The translations under genes were made by a program, and so were the position numbers. Source: Clostridium akagii DSM 12554 (GTDB taxonomy: Bacteria; Bacillota; Clostridia; Clostridiales; Clostridiaceae). From it: a DNA stretch of 53,805 nucleotides. Positions 26,226-35,935 of the stretch are shown here, in pieces. The notes beneath the pieces are model-generated. The model searched no databases and was not told the origin of the DNA. It saw nothing but the letters and a program-made list of their open reading frames with translations. Positions within the stretch are counted from its first letter, which is position 1. Every line of letters starts with the position of its first letter. The stretch spans positions 1,502-55,306 of the forward strand of contig NZ_KK366010.1 in assembly GCF_000686725.1 (NCBI RefSeq), read 5' to 3'.

Positions 26226-27056
26226 TTATATTCTTAATAACTTTTGCATATTTTTGCCTAGGATTAATTCTTTCTGTATATCTGATAATCCTAATTCCTG
26301 TATATTAGTTATGGCGTTTTTTAAATTTTCTCTCCCATTTGGCGTATCAGAACCCATTATTATCTTTTCTGCACCAAATTTCTCTATAGCTGGTACAATT
26401 TTATTTTTTGGTACTATTTGTGGACATGATATATCGAAATATATGTTTGAAATATCTATTTGGGAATTTATAAAAACTTGTAAACCGATAAGATGCGCAA
26501 TAATAAATTTCGTATTTGTATGTTTCTTTATCAATTCAACCATATCAAAAGTATCCTTCTTTGTGCAAAGATGAATAAATATTGGCATTTCTTTTTCTCT
26601 AGCCCACTCTGAAATTTCATTCATGTAGCCTTCTTTCAAATCAAATTTATTAATACATTGATGTAATTTTATTCCTTTGAAATTATAGTTTTTATAATTT
26701 ACATTTATCTTATCAATAATGTTCTTTTCGCAGGGATTAACCCAATAAAATTGAATTATTCTATCAGGTTGTTGTTTGACCAAATTATAGACATATTCAT
26801 TTCCCAAATCTATTTTTGTTGAGGACCTATTAAAAAAATTCACTGTCTTTATAATATTATTAAGAATGTAAATAAAGTTTTCAGGATATTTTTCTATAAA
26901 TTTAGAAAAAAAGGATAAATCATAATTTTTTTCACAATTTATTTGTGGAGTACCAGCTAATACTACATAATCTACATTATTTTCATCTAATATTTTTATG
27001 ATATTATTAGTTTTTAAAAAATCTCCAGCAGCGTGTGCATGTCCATCAATTATCAT
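26226..27056 (-). CDS. Amidohydrolase-family (PF04909-like) metal-dependent hydrolase
   Basis: A 276-residue TIM-barrel hydrolase. The metal ligands are visible: HAH at residues 6-8, histidines in IFIHL and IIAHLIG, and the aspartate in IMGSDTPNG. This is the amidohydrolase-2 group that includes decarboxylases. Its ATG overlaps the TetR stop (ATGA), so the two form a regulated operon. Substrate unknown. Confidence 0.85.
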   Translation of the reverse strand: MIIDGHAHAAGDFLKTNNIIKILDENNVDYVVLAGTPQINCEKNYDLSFFSKFIEKYPENFIYILNNIIKTVNFFNRSSTKIDLGNEYVYNLVKQQPDRIIQFYWVNPCEKNIIDKINVNYKNYNFKGIKLHQCINKFDLKEGYMNEISEWAREKEMPIFIHLCTKKDTFDMVELIKKHTNTKFIIAHLIGLQVFINSQIDISNIYFDISCPQIVPKNKIVPAIEKFGAEKIIMGSDTPNGRENLKNAITNIQELGLSDIQKELILGKNMQKLLRI

Positions 27057-27667
27057 ACATTTGACCTCCTACTTGCTAATCCTTCAGCTAATAACTCAAT
27101 TAAAAATTTTATTGAACTATCATAAATTTCCTCACCAATTTGATTTTTATGTAATGATATCGTGAATATGGAACGAATCAATCCAACAATAATTTTAGGC
27201 TGTTTATCAATTATAATTCCTTCATTCTGCCATTTTTTTATTAATCGTAATAACATTTCAGCATCCATTCTTTTATGTTTAGCAATTTTTTCACTTGGAA
27301 GCTTTCTAATAAATATTTCCATATTATTCTCAATGTATAATTGCTTAATAAATACATTAGTATCAATTAATTCAAAAGCATGAATAAGAAATTTTTCTAT
27401 TACTTCTTTAGGAGAATCATTTATTAACATAATTTCTTCCAAAAGAGTTGATTTTATTAAATTTTCTTCTTTTTCTAGAATCTCAAAATATAGTTCTTCT
27501 TTTGATGAAAAAAAGTTATAGAATGAACCTTGAGCAATACCTACTGATTTTATCAAATCCCCTATACTGGTCTTTTTAAGCCCAAATGTATTAAAAAGAC
27601 TTTTTCCTTTTTCCATTAGTTCGGCTTTTATTACTTGTTTTTCTTTATCATTAAAACCCCTTGGCAA
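27053..27667 (-). CDS. TetR/AcrR-family regulator
   Basis: About 204 residues from a TTG start at 27667, chosen because AAAGGGGTGG lies just upstream; the longer frame from 27730 runs through the operator palindrome. The HTH is TSIGDLIKSVGIAQGSFYNF, followed by SSKEELYFEIL. A perfect inverted repeat (27683-27715) lies directly before the ribosome-binding site, so autoregulation is likely. It is coupled to the amidohydrolase gene. Confidence 0.88.
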   Translation of the reverse strand: MPRGFNDKEKQVIKAELMEKGKSLFNTFGLKKTSIGDLIKSVGIAQGSFYNFFSSKEELYFEILEKEENLIKSTLLEEIMLINDSPKEVIEKFLIHAFELIDTNVFIKQLYIENNMEIFIRKLPSEKIAKHKRMDAEMLLRLIKKWQNEGIIIDKQPKIIVGLIRSIFTISLHKNQIGEEIYDSSIKFLIELLAEGLASRRSNV

Positions 27668-27682
27668 AAAACCACCCCTTTC

Positions 27683-27715
27683 ATGAATATATGAATATAA
27701 AACAAATATATTCAT
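27683..27715. promoter_or_regulatory. TetR operator
   Basis: ATGAATATAT and ATATATTCAT are perfect 10-bp arms separated by 13 bases, just upstream of the TetR start. It is a strong candidate for the site bound by the adjacent regulator. Confidence 0.7.
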
Positions 27716-28215
27716 ATATATTACTTCCATTTGACACTTTATTCAAGAATTTTAGTAAAATTCATTTTATTAATCTAGTTATACAATATTATTGGTAGAA
27801 TTTCTTTATGTTTTATTTAGGTATCAATAATAATCCATTTAAATTATGCTCTAAACAAACTAATTTATTTATATCACTAAAAAATGTCCCCAGGGGATAC
27901 CTTAGTTAATGAATACTAATTTTAGTAACCATCTTTAATATTTCAAATATACTTTTATATTGATCCTTTATTAAATTATCAATTTTTATTTTAAAATCTT
28001 GAACTTGAAAAACTGTTTAATATCTTTTTTACTAAAAAGAATAAAGTCTCTATTTATCATACCTATATTAAACCATTTGTTTACCTTCTGTTTTAGATAA
28101 CATGAGAATTCCCTTCTAAAAATCATGTGGCAATTATTTCAAAATGCGTACCTAAATGTACGCTCTTTTTTTGTAGAAATATATTTAAAATTTTAATGTT
28201 TAAGGAGTGATTGAA
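27716..28215. other. Intergenic
   Basis: A small TGTCCCCAGGGGATA hairpin occurs at 27887-27901, and the second-terminator part of the repeat family (ATGCGTACCTAAATGTACGC plus T-run) at 28144-28172. No gene recognised. Confidence 0.55.
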
Positions 28216-28380
28216 ATGGTTATAGAAAAAGGTGATAGAGTATACCTTAAAGGTAAATATGGGATGAGTTATGACGTCTCAGTTAAATCAGTCAATGGAG
28301 AGTATGCAACTGTACAATGAGATATTACATTTGGTACTAAAAAAGTTAAATTAAATAAACTAGTCAAACCACCTTCTTAA
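28216..28380 (+). pseudogene. Small KOW-like protein with one in-frame stop
   Basis: Nearly identical to the intact 55-residue protein at 36493-36660, starting MVIEKGDRVYLKGKYGM behind AAGGAGTGATTGAA. A TGA at 28318-28320 (codon 35) replaces the GGA of the intact copy. Both copies follow a hairpin of the repeat family, so the repeat and gene were duplicated together. Confidence 0.85.
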
Positions 28381-28444
28381 TAGTTATTTATAAATTGTTT
28401 TATAATATGGTTAGTGTGTCGAGTATTCCTAAACGGATGCCCGA

Positions 28445-28474
28445 GGGGTTGGTAAATTTATGCCAACCCTTTTA
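28445..28474 (+). terminator. Intrinsic terminator
   Basis: GGGTTGG and CCAACCC stem with an 10-base loop followed by TTTTATT, downstream of the small pseudogene. Confidence 0.75.
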
Positions 28475-28488
28475 TTATTCAAAAAAAT

Positions 28489-28521
28489 AAAGCCTAAGAG
28501 AAATTAATCCCTTAGGCTTTT
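28489..28521. terminator. Bidirectional terminator
   Basis: AAAGCCTAAG and CTTAGGCTTT are perfect 10-bp arms, lying between the toxin gene end (28666) and the plus-strand pseudogene. Confidence 0.8.
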
Positions 28522-28665
28522 ACTGTTCCATAAAATTGTTTTTAATTTATTAGTTCAGGATAGCTTAATACTAAAACTATTTTCAATTTTTAGATTATAT
28601 TTTCTACTTGATATTCTTCAAATTGATATTCTTCAAACTTACTACAAAATTATTAATAATCACTT

Positions 28666-30390
28666 TTAGCTACTATACTGTTTTAGTAATGCTTTTGTAA
28701 TCAAATATAAATAACTAAAAATTTCATCTTCTGTTCCTGTTTTAGTAATAACCAAATCTTGCCTTTCATTTACACCATAAAAATACCAAATATCATTTTC
28801 TTGATAGCATCCTGTAGAATACGGTATATTTGTCTTTCTTCCAATCACAATATTTAATCTTTCCAAATTTATACCACCATTTGTAATTAATTCTCCATTT
28901 ACTGCCCATGGAGAAGCTTCTCCCATAACACCGTACGTAGAATCTATTCCTTTTTCTTTACATAACTCAATCATATTAGGGTTGTTTTGAAATTTAATAT
29001 AATCATCTTTCCATAAAACAATATCTGCTGCATCTACTTTTCCTAATCTTGTTCCATTTATTTTATTTTGTATATCAATAATAGAATTTATTTTATTAAC
29101 AGACTCCTCTGGATTATCAATATCAAAATCTTTTATAGTATCAATTGCATATTTATAATATGTTCCTTCAAATTTATATCCATTTCTCGCATATTCATTT
29201 TCAATATTACAAATGGAACGTTCATTTTGTGTACAATGATATCCATTTTCCACTACACCCAAATTATTACCATAAGGACTACCAAGTCTATCTAAGTTGT
29301 TTGGTATTTCTATTTCCCCTGTCACCCCATTATACACAGATTTTGCAGTATTTTTATTTAATCCTGGGAAATCCGGCCAATCAATATCTGGCCATTCTCC
29401 CCAATTGGATTTTTCAGCATTTTTAAGTATTCTTACCTCATTTAAAACATTAAAATTAACTTTTTGTTCTGGTATTAACTTATCAAAGTTAGCTATCATA
29501 ATATCAATCTTATCTGAATTAGATAACGTTTCATCACACCAAACATTTTCTCTCAAATATTTATTGAAATTATCTTGTGATTCTTTTCCTATACTTTTAA
29601 ATGAATCACAAACATATTTTTTTAACTTAGGATTTAAACTAATTTTAGGATTACTAACCAACTTATCGATTCCATTTATTTCATCACTAGTCTTCGCTAT
29701 ATCTTCTGCTGTACTACTTATTTCTTCAACCTTAGATAAATCCCCACTTACTTCTCCTGCTTTTCCTGCTACACTTAACTCCCCTCCCCCTACGAATAAT
29801 GTACCTATATTTAATGCCCAATCAGTTAGAAAGCTAGCTCTTGTATAAGCATCTCCATGTATTAAATTCCCATTGATTTCTTTACTTATAATCCCTTCTA
29901 ATCCTTTTTCAAATCTCTCGTCATCCTCTGTTTTAGGCATTGCTGGATTTACTAATGCCGCTATATCTAGACCGACTCTTCCCAAATTTTTTATAGTGCC
30001 CTCTGGATTTTCTCTTAAGTCATAATATTGATCCACTATTCCCTTTCCAATACCTACTACTCCATCTATTGTTCCTTTTCCAAAATCATAAGTTCCTGCT
30101 ATTATTCCTGCTCCTATAGGATTTATTTTTTTATATTCTCCCCAAGCTTCCTCTGATACAGAACCCATTTTATTCTTTACATCTACTGCATCACTTGCTA
30201 TTTCTTTTATTTTACCATCCTTTATTATATCTTGTATCCCACTACATATATTGCCTGCTTCTTTTTTTATTCCATTAAATGCTTTTTCTTCATCATTTCT
30301 TAAACTATCAAATGTTTTTTCTCCATCTTTAAATAAAGACCTTGCTGTTGTTCCTATTTTTTCTCCAATTGATGTATTGGATCTTCTTAT
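28666..30390 (-). pseudogene. Polymorphic toxin cassette lacking its N-terminal domain
   Basis: 575 open codons begin right after a stop, without ATG and ribosome-binding site until an internal Met at 30168. It lacks the helical delivery domain of the upstream toxin, but its first part (SEEAWGEYKKINPIGAGIIA; YDFGKGTIDG) parallels that toxin's middle region. The C-terminal part has LDRLGSPYGNNLG, then TQNERS and YYKYAIDTIKDF, reminiscent of the TNT NAD-glycohydrolase fold. It ends with NIVIGRKTN..GCYQENDIWYFYGVNERQD, which looks like an Imm59-type immunity protein fused in frame. It fits an orphan toxin module stored behind the active toxin locus. The family calls are from pattern memory only. 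Confidence 0.55.
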
Positions 30391-30564
30391 TTAAATTATT
30401 CTATATTTATTTTTATACAGTCAATTTAGGCTTAATTTTACAGCTAAATATTATTAACATTTTCTACAACTTTCAATAATTCTTTCAAAAGACATATTTT
30501 TTTTCTCATAATATCGGTGAGTCCCTTGCAAAAAATCTCACAAATTTTCACCATTTTTCAATTC

Positions 30565-31044
30565 CTATTCAACTATCAATCTAAATCCATATTCCGTATT
30601 ACAAACACTATCAAAGCGTTCAATGCTATTCCAAACTCCTTTTTTAATAAATCCATCAGATAATTTAATATATTCCAATAATAATTTTTTGTTTTCAGCA
30701 ATTTTATTTTGCAACTTTGTGATTATAAAATCTTTATTTATTTTAAATGGTGCAATATTATTTTTTTCTTTAAACATCTGACTTGTAACATATAATACTA
30801 CTAAATAAATATCCATTGCATCACCATCCAACATTTTAATCAATGCATCTTCAAATATTTCCTTTGTTACTGGACTTTCTTTATACCTTTTATAAATTGC
30901 CTTTGACAGCACCTTGCCTGCATCTGTCGGTTCAACTCCAGGCATATATTGCGATATTTCTATTCTATATTCTTTTTCACCCCGCAAAAAAGCTAATATT
31001 TCTCCATGCTTTATAGCTTCATCTAATAATATTTTATAATCCAT
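30565..31044 (-). CDS. Probable immunity protein for the upstream toxin
   Basis: A 159-residue soluble, mainly helical protein (MDYKILLDEAIKHGEILAFL..) starting 13 bases after the toxin stop, behind AAAGGAGAAGAAT. Position, size and lack of signal peptide are those of a cognate immunity gene in a polymorphic toxin locus. I cannot assign a named Imm family. Its role would be to bind and block the toxin's C-terminal domain in the producing cell. Confidence 0.6.
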   Translation of the reverse strand: MDYKILLDEAIKHGEILAFLRGEKEYRIEISQYMPGVEPTDAGKVLSKAIYKRYKESPVTKEIFEDALIKMLDGDAMDIYLVVLYVTSQMFKEKNNIAPFKINKDFIITKLQNKIAENKKLLLEYIKLSDGFIKKGVWNSIERFDSVCNTEYGFRLIVE

Positions 31045-31057
31045 ATTCTTCTCCTTT

Positions 31058-32491
31058 TTATTTTAATTCTATAATACTTACTTTTGAATCAACATTAGGA
31101 ATTAAGTTCGAAATAGCTTCTGGTGTTCCACAATCAGTATACCCTCCTGGTAACCAATGTGAATTGGCACCAGCCTCATTTCCAGATGGCATTCTTAAAT
31201 TTAAATCACTCACATCATTTATATTTATTTGCACTAAACCTCCACCATCTTCAAAATGTCCAATATCAAACCCTAATGATTCCTCATAATAAGATATATT
31301 CCCATTTGCTTTTGTTGCTATCTCCTCACATACATTTTTAGATAAAATAAATTGTGTTCCATCATCTGGTATTCCTATGTAAGAGTTTCCCTTGACATAA
31401 TTTATATATTGCTCTTTTGTCATAATAATTGAAGCGCCATCATCAAACTGTACTAAATGCTTTTTAATATATTCTTTGCTTAAATAGGTTGAAGGATCAG
31501 GTCGTGATCCTTTTTCCATTGATAAGATTTCGTCAATTTTAGGTCGACTAATTTCAGCATTACTTGCCCCCACATCAATCTTACTTACATCATTTATTTC
31601 TTCTCCAACTTTAGTACCTTCAGACACTTCTCCTAACTTACTTCCTACTGCAAGTTCTTCGCCTCCAACTAAACATGAGAGTATATTCAATTTTAAATTA
31701 GTCACATATCTAACCCTTGTTAGTGTATCACCTTTTATAAATTTTTCGTCAAATTCCTTTACCATATAATTCATAATAACTTTTGGCGCTTCTTTTATCT
31801 CAGGATGTGAACTAACATATGATGCAATAACAGCTAGAAATCCTCCTGTATTATATTTGAAAACATATGGTGCCCATCTTTTTATTGTTCCCACTGGATC
31901 TGACTCAAATTCTTTGGTTTTTTTAATAAAAACATTAGCAATATTAATTGGGGCTGTAATTATACCTTTTACAAAATCATATGCTCCTAATATTTTTCCT
32001 GCTTTTATTGGATCTGCTTTTTTATATTCTTCCCACTCCCCTTTAGCTTTTTCATATCCCGATTCTAATCCTTCTTCACCATATTTAATTGTTCCTTTAA
32101 TTTTAGCCTCTAATTCTCCAAAAAAGCTTTCATCTTTTTTACTTGCATTTCCTCCTACAGCTCTTATTCTTGCTTCACAGGCACTATCTACTTCCTTGAA
32201 TCTTCTTATTGCTTTATCTACTTTGTTTATTGTACTTTCGATATCACTTTGCATTCTTGTAACTTGTCTTGAATAATCTCTAAGCTGGTCCGTTGCCATT
32301 TTTATTCTCGAGGAACCTTTATCCACTTGAAGTTTTGTTATTACTGTATTTATTTTTCTATTTAAATCTGTACTTCTATCTCTTGCACTTTCTAAGTTAC
32401 TTTTTACTCTGTTCATTTCACTATAATCTATTCCTATTATTCCATTCCCTGAATTTATTAAGCTCAATAAATCAGTACCAATATAAATCAT
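31058..32491 (-). CDS. Polymorphic toxin with WXG/LXG-like N-terminal domain
   Basis: 477 residues without signal peptide. Residues 1-115 form a long helical hairpin (SEMNRVKSNLESARDRSTDL; SRQVTRMQSDIESTINKVDK) like type VII secretion WXG/LXG domains. A glycine-rich middle (KADPIKAGKILGAYDFVKG) is shared with the downstream cassette. The C-terminal toxin domain carries LVQFDDGASIIMTKEQY and RMPSGNEAGANSHWLPGGY, then TDCGTPEAISN, a pattern I know from the ends of RHS and T7 toxins, whose activity I cannot state. The start lacks a strong ribosome-binding site. Likely exported by a T7SS encoded elsewhere (inference). Confidence 0.7.
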   Translation of the reverse strand: MIYIGTDLLSLINSGNGIIGIDYSEMNRVKSNLESARDRSTDLNRKINTVITKLQVDKGSSRIKMATDQLRDYSRQVTRMQSDIESTINKVDKAIRRFKEVDSACEARIRAVGGNASKKDESFFGELEAKIKGTIKYGEEGLESGYEKAKGEWEEYKKADPIKAGKILGAYDFVKGIITAPINIANVFIKKTKEFESDPVGTIKRWAPYVFKYNTGGFLAVIASYVSSHPEIKEAPKVIMNYMVKEFDEKFIKGDTLTRVRYVTNLKLNILSCLVGGEELAVGSKLGEVSEGTKVGEEINDVSKIDVGASNAEISRPKIDEILSMEKGSRPDPSTYLSKEYIKKHLVQFDDGASIIMTKEQYINYVKGNSYIGIPDDGTQFILSKNVCEEIATKANGNISYYEESLGFDIGHFEDGGGLVQININDVSDLNLRMPSGNEAGANSHWLPGGYTDCGTPEAISNLIPNVDSKVSIIELK

Positions 32492-32643
32492 TTTAAAACT
32501 TTTTATTATGCTATTATCGTCATGTATTGCTTGGAATGAATAGTTATTCCTAAATTTAATAAAAATATCCTTTTTAAACTTTAGATAGGCACATTCCAGT
32601 AATTTCGCAATGATACATATAAAATAAATGCTAGAGAAGTCTT

Positions 32644-32704
32644 ATATGCTCCCTTTAAAGTAGACAGTTTAAATACATAAACTATTACTTTGGAGGGATC
32701 ATAT
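32644..32704. repeat. 61-bp imperfect palindrome with IS-end-like arms
   Basis: The left arm ATATGCTCCCTTTAAAGTAG and the right arm TACTTTGGAGGGATCATAT are inverted, with AGTTTA/TAAACT inside. The arm GCTCCCTNNA..GACAGTTT resembles the left end of the IS3-family element at 42153 (GCTCCCTCTATTATGGACAA). It may be a MITE or two fused IS ends. Confidence 0.5.
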
Positions 32705-32814
32705 CATTGCTCATATTTAGGGTTTCTTTTATTTTAAGATTATTTTTAATTTATTTGTTTAGAATGGTTGGATAGTATCGATAATTATATTACCCTTACA
32801 ATTTACCAACAAAA

Positions 32815-32978
32815 GACGTACCAAATGGTGCGTTCTTTTTTTATTGCAACATTTTCTCATATATTCCATATAATAAAAGAGATGATATAAATGTATGATA
32901 GATGTATTTATATTTTCTCATTCTTCATAGTCTTTTTCCCAATTTTATTAAGATGCGTACTTGAGTGTACGCTCTTTT
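32815..32978 (+). repeat. Multi-hairpin repeat element, copy B
   Basis: First hairpin GACGTACCAAATGGTGCGTTC with T-run; middle hairpin TATAAATG..ATTTATA (about 32890-32915); last hairpin GCGTACTTGAGTGTACGC with TTTT. It is about 90% alike to copy C over its whole length by eye. Confidence 0.75.
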
Positions 32979-33514
32979 GTAAAAAAATAAAGCCTAATTT
33001 AATCCCTCAGCTCTTTACTGTTCTATAAAATTGTTTTTAATTTATTAGTTCAGAATACGATAATGTGTGTACAATAGTTAATATATACATGTCTCACCTA
33101 ATATGAACGTGCCCAATGGTGGGTTTTTTTTATGCAAAAGTAATCATAAATGTACTATATTAAATTGATTTTTATAATTTCAATGTAAAATACGAAAATA
33201 AGCGTTAATCATAATATACGAATTTACGCTTATTTAACCACATGCACACAATTGTTTAACCTGTTGATCTTATTTAAATCCATAATATTTATTAACAGTT
33301 TATAAATTACTTTTGCAACTTTAATAAACACAAATAGGATACTATTTTAAATGTTATAAAATGCATACCTTTTTAGATACTTAACAGTCGCAGTAATTAT
33401 GCATTCTATGGGTAATTGAAATCTATATTCTGATTAAAACATTATCTTATTAGGATACCGTTCACAGTAACGATTATAACGGAAGTTTTAAAATTTATAG
33501 AATTAAAAACAGTA

Positions 33515-34006
33515 TTAATGTCTCTTTTTTTTATGATATATACTCTCTGTTAAATATATAGGTTGGTTACTATTCTGACCTGGCAGAACCTTTATATTGT
33601 ACATTGTAGTCATAATGGAATCATTATAGATTGCTTTAATACTATAAAAACCTGGTGGTAAGTCCTCAATTGAATAGCATCCATTTTTATCTGCATTAGT
33701 CTTGTAAACAGGAAAGTCACTTACACCACCAAAGTAAAGAAAAATCTCAGCTTCTGTAGCAATAGCATTTTCTTTATTTATATATATAATGCCTGTTATC
33801 TTTCCAGAATAATTTTCTAGCTTAGTATTAACAGTTACATCAATTCTTTGAAGATTTATTTGTGAAGGTTTTACATCTACTTGCTGTTCTTGATCAAGAT
33901 CTTGTTTATTTTCTTGTGTACTATGCTGATCTTGAAGCTTATTACTCCCAATTACACGTGCATTGTCTATAATTCCAGTTTCTCCTTCGTTTACCATTTT
34001 TTTCAC
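33515..34006 (-). CDS. Protein with carboxypeptidase-regulatory-like (SpaA-type) domain
   Basis: 163 residues from a GTG at 34006 (AAGGAGGAATCTAC upstream). A polar, Q/D-rich N-terminal third is followed by one beta-sandwich domain: GKITGIIYINKENAIATEAE, then VYKTNADKNGCYSIEDLPPG and FYSIKAIYND, typical of CarboxypepD_reg/Cna-B-like domains. There is no signal peptide. In clostridia such proteins occur on spore or cell surfaces; a coat role is inference from its low-complexity neighbours. A strong terminator follows the next gene's start region at 34083-34127. Confidence 0.7.
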   Translation of the reverse strand: MKKMVNEGETGIIDNARVIGSNKLQDQHSTQENKQDLDQEQQVDVKPSQINLQRIDVTVNTKLENYSGKITGIIYINKENAIATEAEIFLYFGGVSDFPVYKTNADKNGCYSIEDLPPGFYSIKAIYNDSIMTTMYNIKVLPGQNSNQPIYLTESIYHKKKRH

Positions 34007-34082
34007 GTAGATTCCTCCTTTTCTTATCAAATGCTTAATCTATAATATTCTAAAAGTATATTATGGGTGAGCAAAAAGTAAA

Positions 34083-34127
34083 AATCGTATAAGCAATAGA
34101 TAATTACTTCTCTATTGCTTATACGAT
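34083..34127. terminator. Strong hairpin terminator
   Basis: AATCGTATAAGCAATAGA pairs with TCTATTGCTTATACGATT (about 18 bp) between the genes at 33515 and 34144. T-runs follow on the plus side (CCTTTTT); on the minus side it ends the 34144-34464 transcript. Confidence 0.7.
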
Positions 34128-34143
34128 TAGTAACCTTTTTATA

Positions 34144-34464
34144 TTAATATTTTTTATTTCTATTCTCTGCTTCTGCTTTATTCTTTGCTTCTGCTTCTGC
34201 TTCTGCTTCTGCTTTATTCTTTGCTTCTGCTTCTGCTTCAGAATCAGAGTCAGAGTCAGCATCATTTTCAGCTTCAGTTCTTTGTCCCTGGTCCTGTTTT
34301 ACAATTTGTTTTTGATCAAAATGATTATAGTTTATTTGCTTGTTATATTGTTTTTGTTTGCTATCTTGATCACTATCTTGATCATTATCTTGATCTACAT
34401 CTACATCATTTTTGTTTTTAGGTTCCCAATCTACTGCCAGTTCCTCAAAATATAAATCTTTCAT
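34144..34464 (-). CDS. Low-complexity acidic repeat protein
   Basis: 106 residues from the ATG at 34464 (AAGGGGGATATTTT upstream). After MKDLYFEELAVDWEPKNK comes a DVDQDNDQDSDQDS tract, a Q/K-rich part and two tandem AEAEAKNKAEAEAEAEAK-type units. The DNA shows GCTTCT hexamer repeats. It is probably disordered and highly charged. No family. Neighbours suggest a possible spore-coat or exosporium component, unproven. Confidence 0.65.
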   Translation of the reverse strand: MKDLYFEELAVDWEPKNKNDVDVDQDNDQDSDQDSKQKQYNKQINYNHFDQKQIVKQDQGQRTEAENDADSDSDSEAEAEAKNKAEAEAEAEAKNKAEAENRNKKY

Positions 34465-35292
34465 AAAATATCCCCCTTTATTAACATACGTTAAAGTACT
34501 ATAGATCTGTAACTTCAACTATTAATCTATACACCATGAAAAATCATTGAAGATTCGATATTTTCATAATGTATAGATTAAGTTTTCGTATTACATATCT
34601 ATAATTAGTACTTTAATGTATAGTATTCAATAAGCCAAAATCCTGCTACAAATGGATTTTTATTTATTAATAATATACTTTGTTATTATCACAAATTATA
34701 AAGATTCACCAGTTCAGCAAATGGTTTTTCTCTAGCCCTCTAAGGAAATGGTAATTGCAAGTGTCTAACTGAAGTCTCATGTTAGTTCCCATAACCGCAA
34801 CTAACATATGTAGATGATATGATATGCATACATGTGTCTCTATTATTTCTGCTTCTTTATGGATAACATCTAGTGTGCTGTCTCCTATTAATTAGAAAAT
34901 CAATATTTTATCTAAATCTTTAACTATAATCTTTGAAAAACCAATTGTATTATCTTTAATTTTTTTCTCCAAAAATACTCTTTAACTCTATTGGATGTAA
35001 ACTGTAAATTGGAGAATCAGGTTACAATTTATCTAATATTACACATTATAATTGTCTAAAAAACTATGGATTCAACTTAATAACCGCTATCCTGTAGAGC
35101 TCATTTTTTATTTAAATTTTAAGTATACGAATATGTTTATAAAGCTTATAAATAACAGGAATAGGAGATAAAATGTTTATTCTTCTATTAGAATTGATGT
35201 GGCTGCTGTTTCTACTATATGTGCATTATTTTTAGCTTTATTGTTTAGAATTTTAAATAGTAATAAGAATTGAGATGTAGACAAAATTATAA
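34465..35292. other. Gene-poor stretch with an unexplained open frame
   Basis: 34706-34891 (minus) is open for 61 codons without a start and reads VIHKEAEIIETHVCISYHLH, then MLVAVMGTNMRLQLDTCN; it looks like a protein fragment but I cannot place it. A palindromic CATGAAAAATCATTG and ACATATCTATAATTAG lie near 34540-34600. Otherwise featureless AT-rich DNA. Confidence 0.4.
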
Positions 35293-35454
35293 AGACGTGC
35301 CAAAAGATGTGTTCTTTTTTATGCAATATTTTCTCATATATTCCATATAATAAAACAGATGATATAAATGTATGATAGATGTATTTATATTTTCTCATTC
35401 TTCATAGTTTTTTCCAATTTTATTAAGATGCGTACCTAAATGTACGCTCCTTTT
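35293..35454 (+). repeat. Multi-hairpin repeat element, copy C
   Basis: First hairpin GACGTGCCAAAAGATGTGTTC (weakened), middle hairpin TATAAATG..ATTTATA, last hairpin ATGCGTACCTAAATGTACGC followed by TCCTTTTG. Confidence 0.75.
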
Positions 35455-35523
35455 GTTGTAAAAAATAGGCAATATCTTAATTTAAAATCTAATTGCTAAT
35501 GTTTTATAATCATATAACCAAAC

Positions 35524-35553
35524 AAAAGGAGCAACATTTGAGTTGTTCCTTTT
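35524..35553 (-). terminator. Terminator of the YmaF gene
   Basis: AAAAGGAGCAAC and GTTGTTCCTTTT are nearly perfect 12-bp arms with an ATTTGA loop, 20 bases after the YmaF stop; the minus-strand T-run is TTTTG. Confidence 0.75.
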
Positions 35554-35572
35554 TATATTCTTTAAATCGCAC

Positions 35573-35935
35573 TTATACAAGTGGACTATCTATTTGAGTA
35601 GTAAACAAAAAATCATGATTGTGTCCATCATCAATTGTTGTAGAACCTTTAACTACGTGTACATGCTTATTAGTACCTGTAATTTGTATATTTGGTCCTG
35701 TTGTAACTCCAATTTCATGATGGTGATCAAGAAAATCTGTATTGCTTAATATTGCATGAACATGTTGTCCATTCCCTATTGGAATAACTTCACTCGTAAC
35801 TCCTGCTACACGGTGATTATGCCTATCCTCTCCATTCTCGGCTAGTTTTGTGCTTTCTGCAAATTCGTGCACATGCGTTTGTGTCCCTGTTGAAGACTGT
35901 TTGGTTAGGCCATTATTACCTTTATCAATAAGCAT
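35573..35935 (-). CDS. YmaF-family His-rich protein
   Basis: 120 residues from the ATG at 35935 (GGGAGGAATATGCT upstream). Repeated His motifs THVHEF, DRHNHRV, GQHVHAI, LDHHHEI, KHVHVV and DGHNHDF recur about every 20 residues, the pattern of PF12788 (YmaF). Family function is unknown; the paired histidines suggest metal binding. YmaF-like proteins occur in spore-forming Firmicutes. Confidence 0.88.
   Translation of the reverse strand: MLIDKGNNGLTKQSSTGTQTHVHEFAESTKLAENGEDRHNHRVAGVTSEVIPIGNGQHVHAILSNTDFLDHHHEIGVTTGPNIQITGTNKHVHVVKGSTTIDDGHNHDFLFTTQIDSPLV

Larger units (their letters stand above)
32492..33514. other. Large gene-free stretch with repeats
   Basis: Holds a 61-bp palindrome (32644-32704), repeat element copy B (32815-32978), a TTTACTGTTCTATAAAATTG block also seen at 28518 and 36095, and the 33064-33130 hairpin block. 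33140-33514 is featureless. No convincing coding frame. Confidence 0.65.

Noticed and set aside
29297-29848. 183-codon plus-strand ORF
   Set aside because: Antisense shadow of the second toxin frame, with no ribosome-binding site.
34144-34464. CRISPR array
   Set aside because: The repeats are short coding hexamers within one ORF; no repeat-spacer pattern occurs anywhere in the window.
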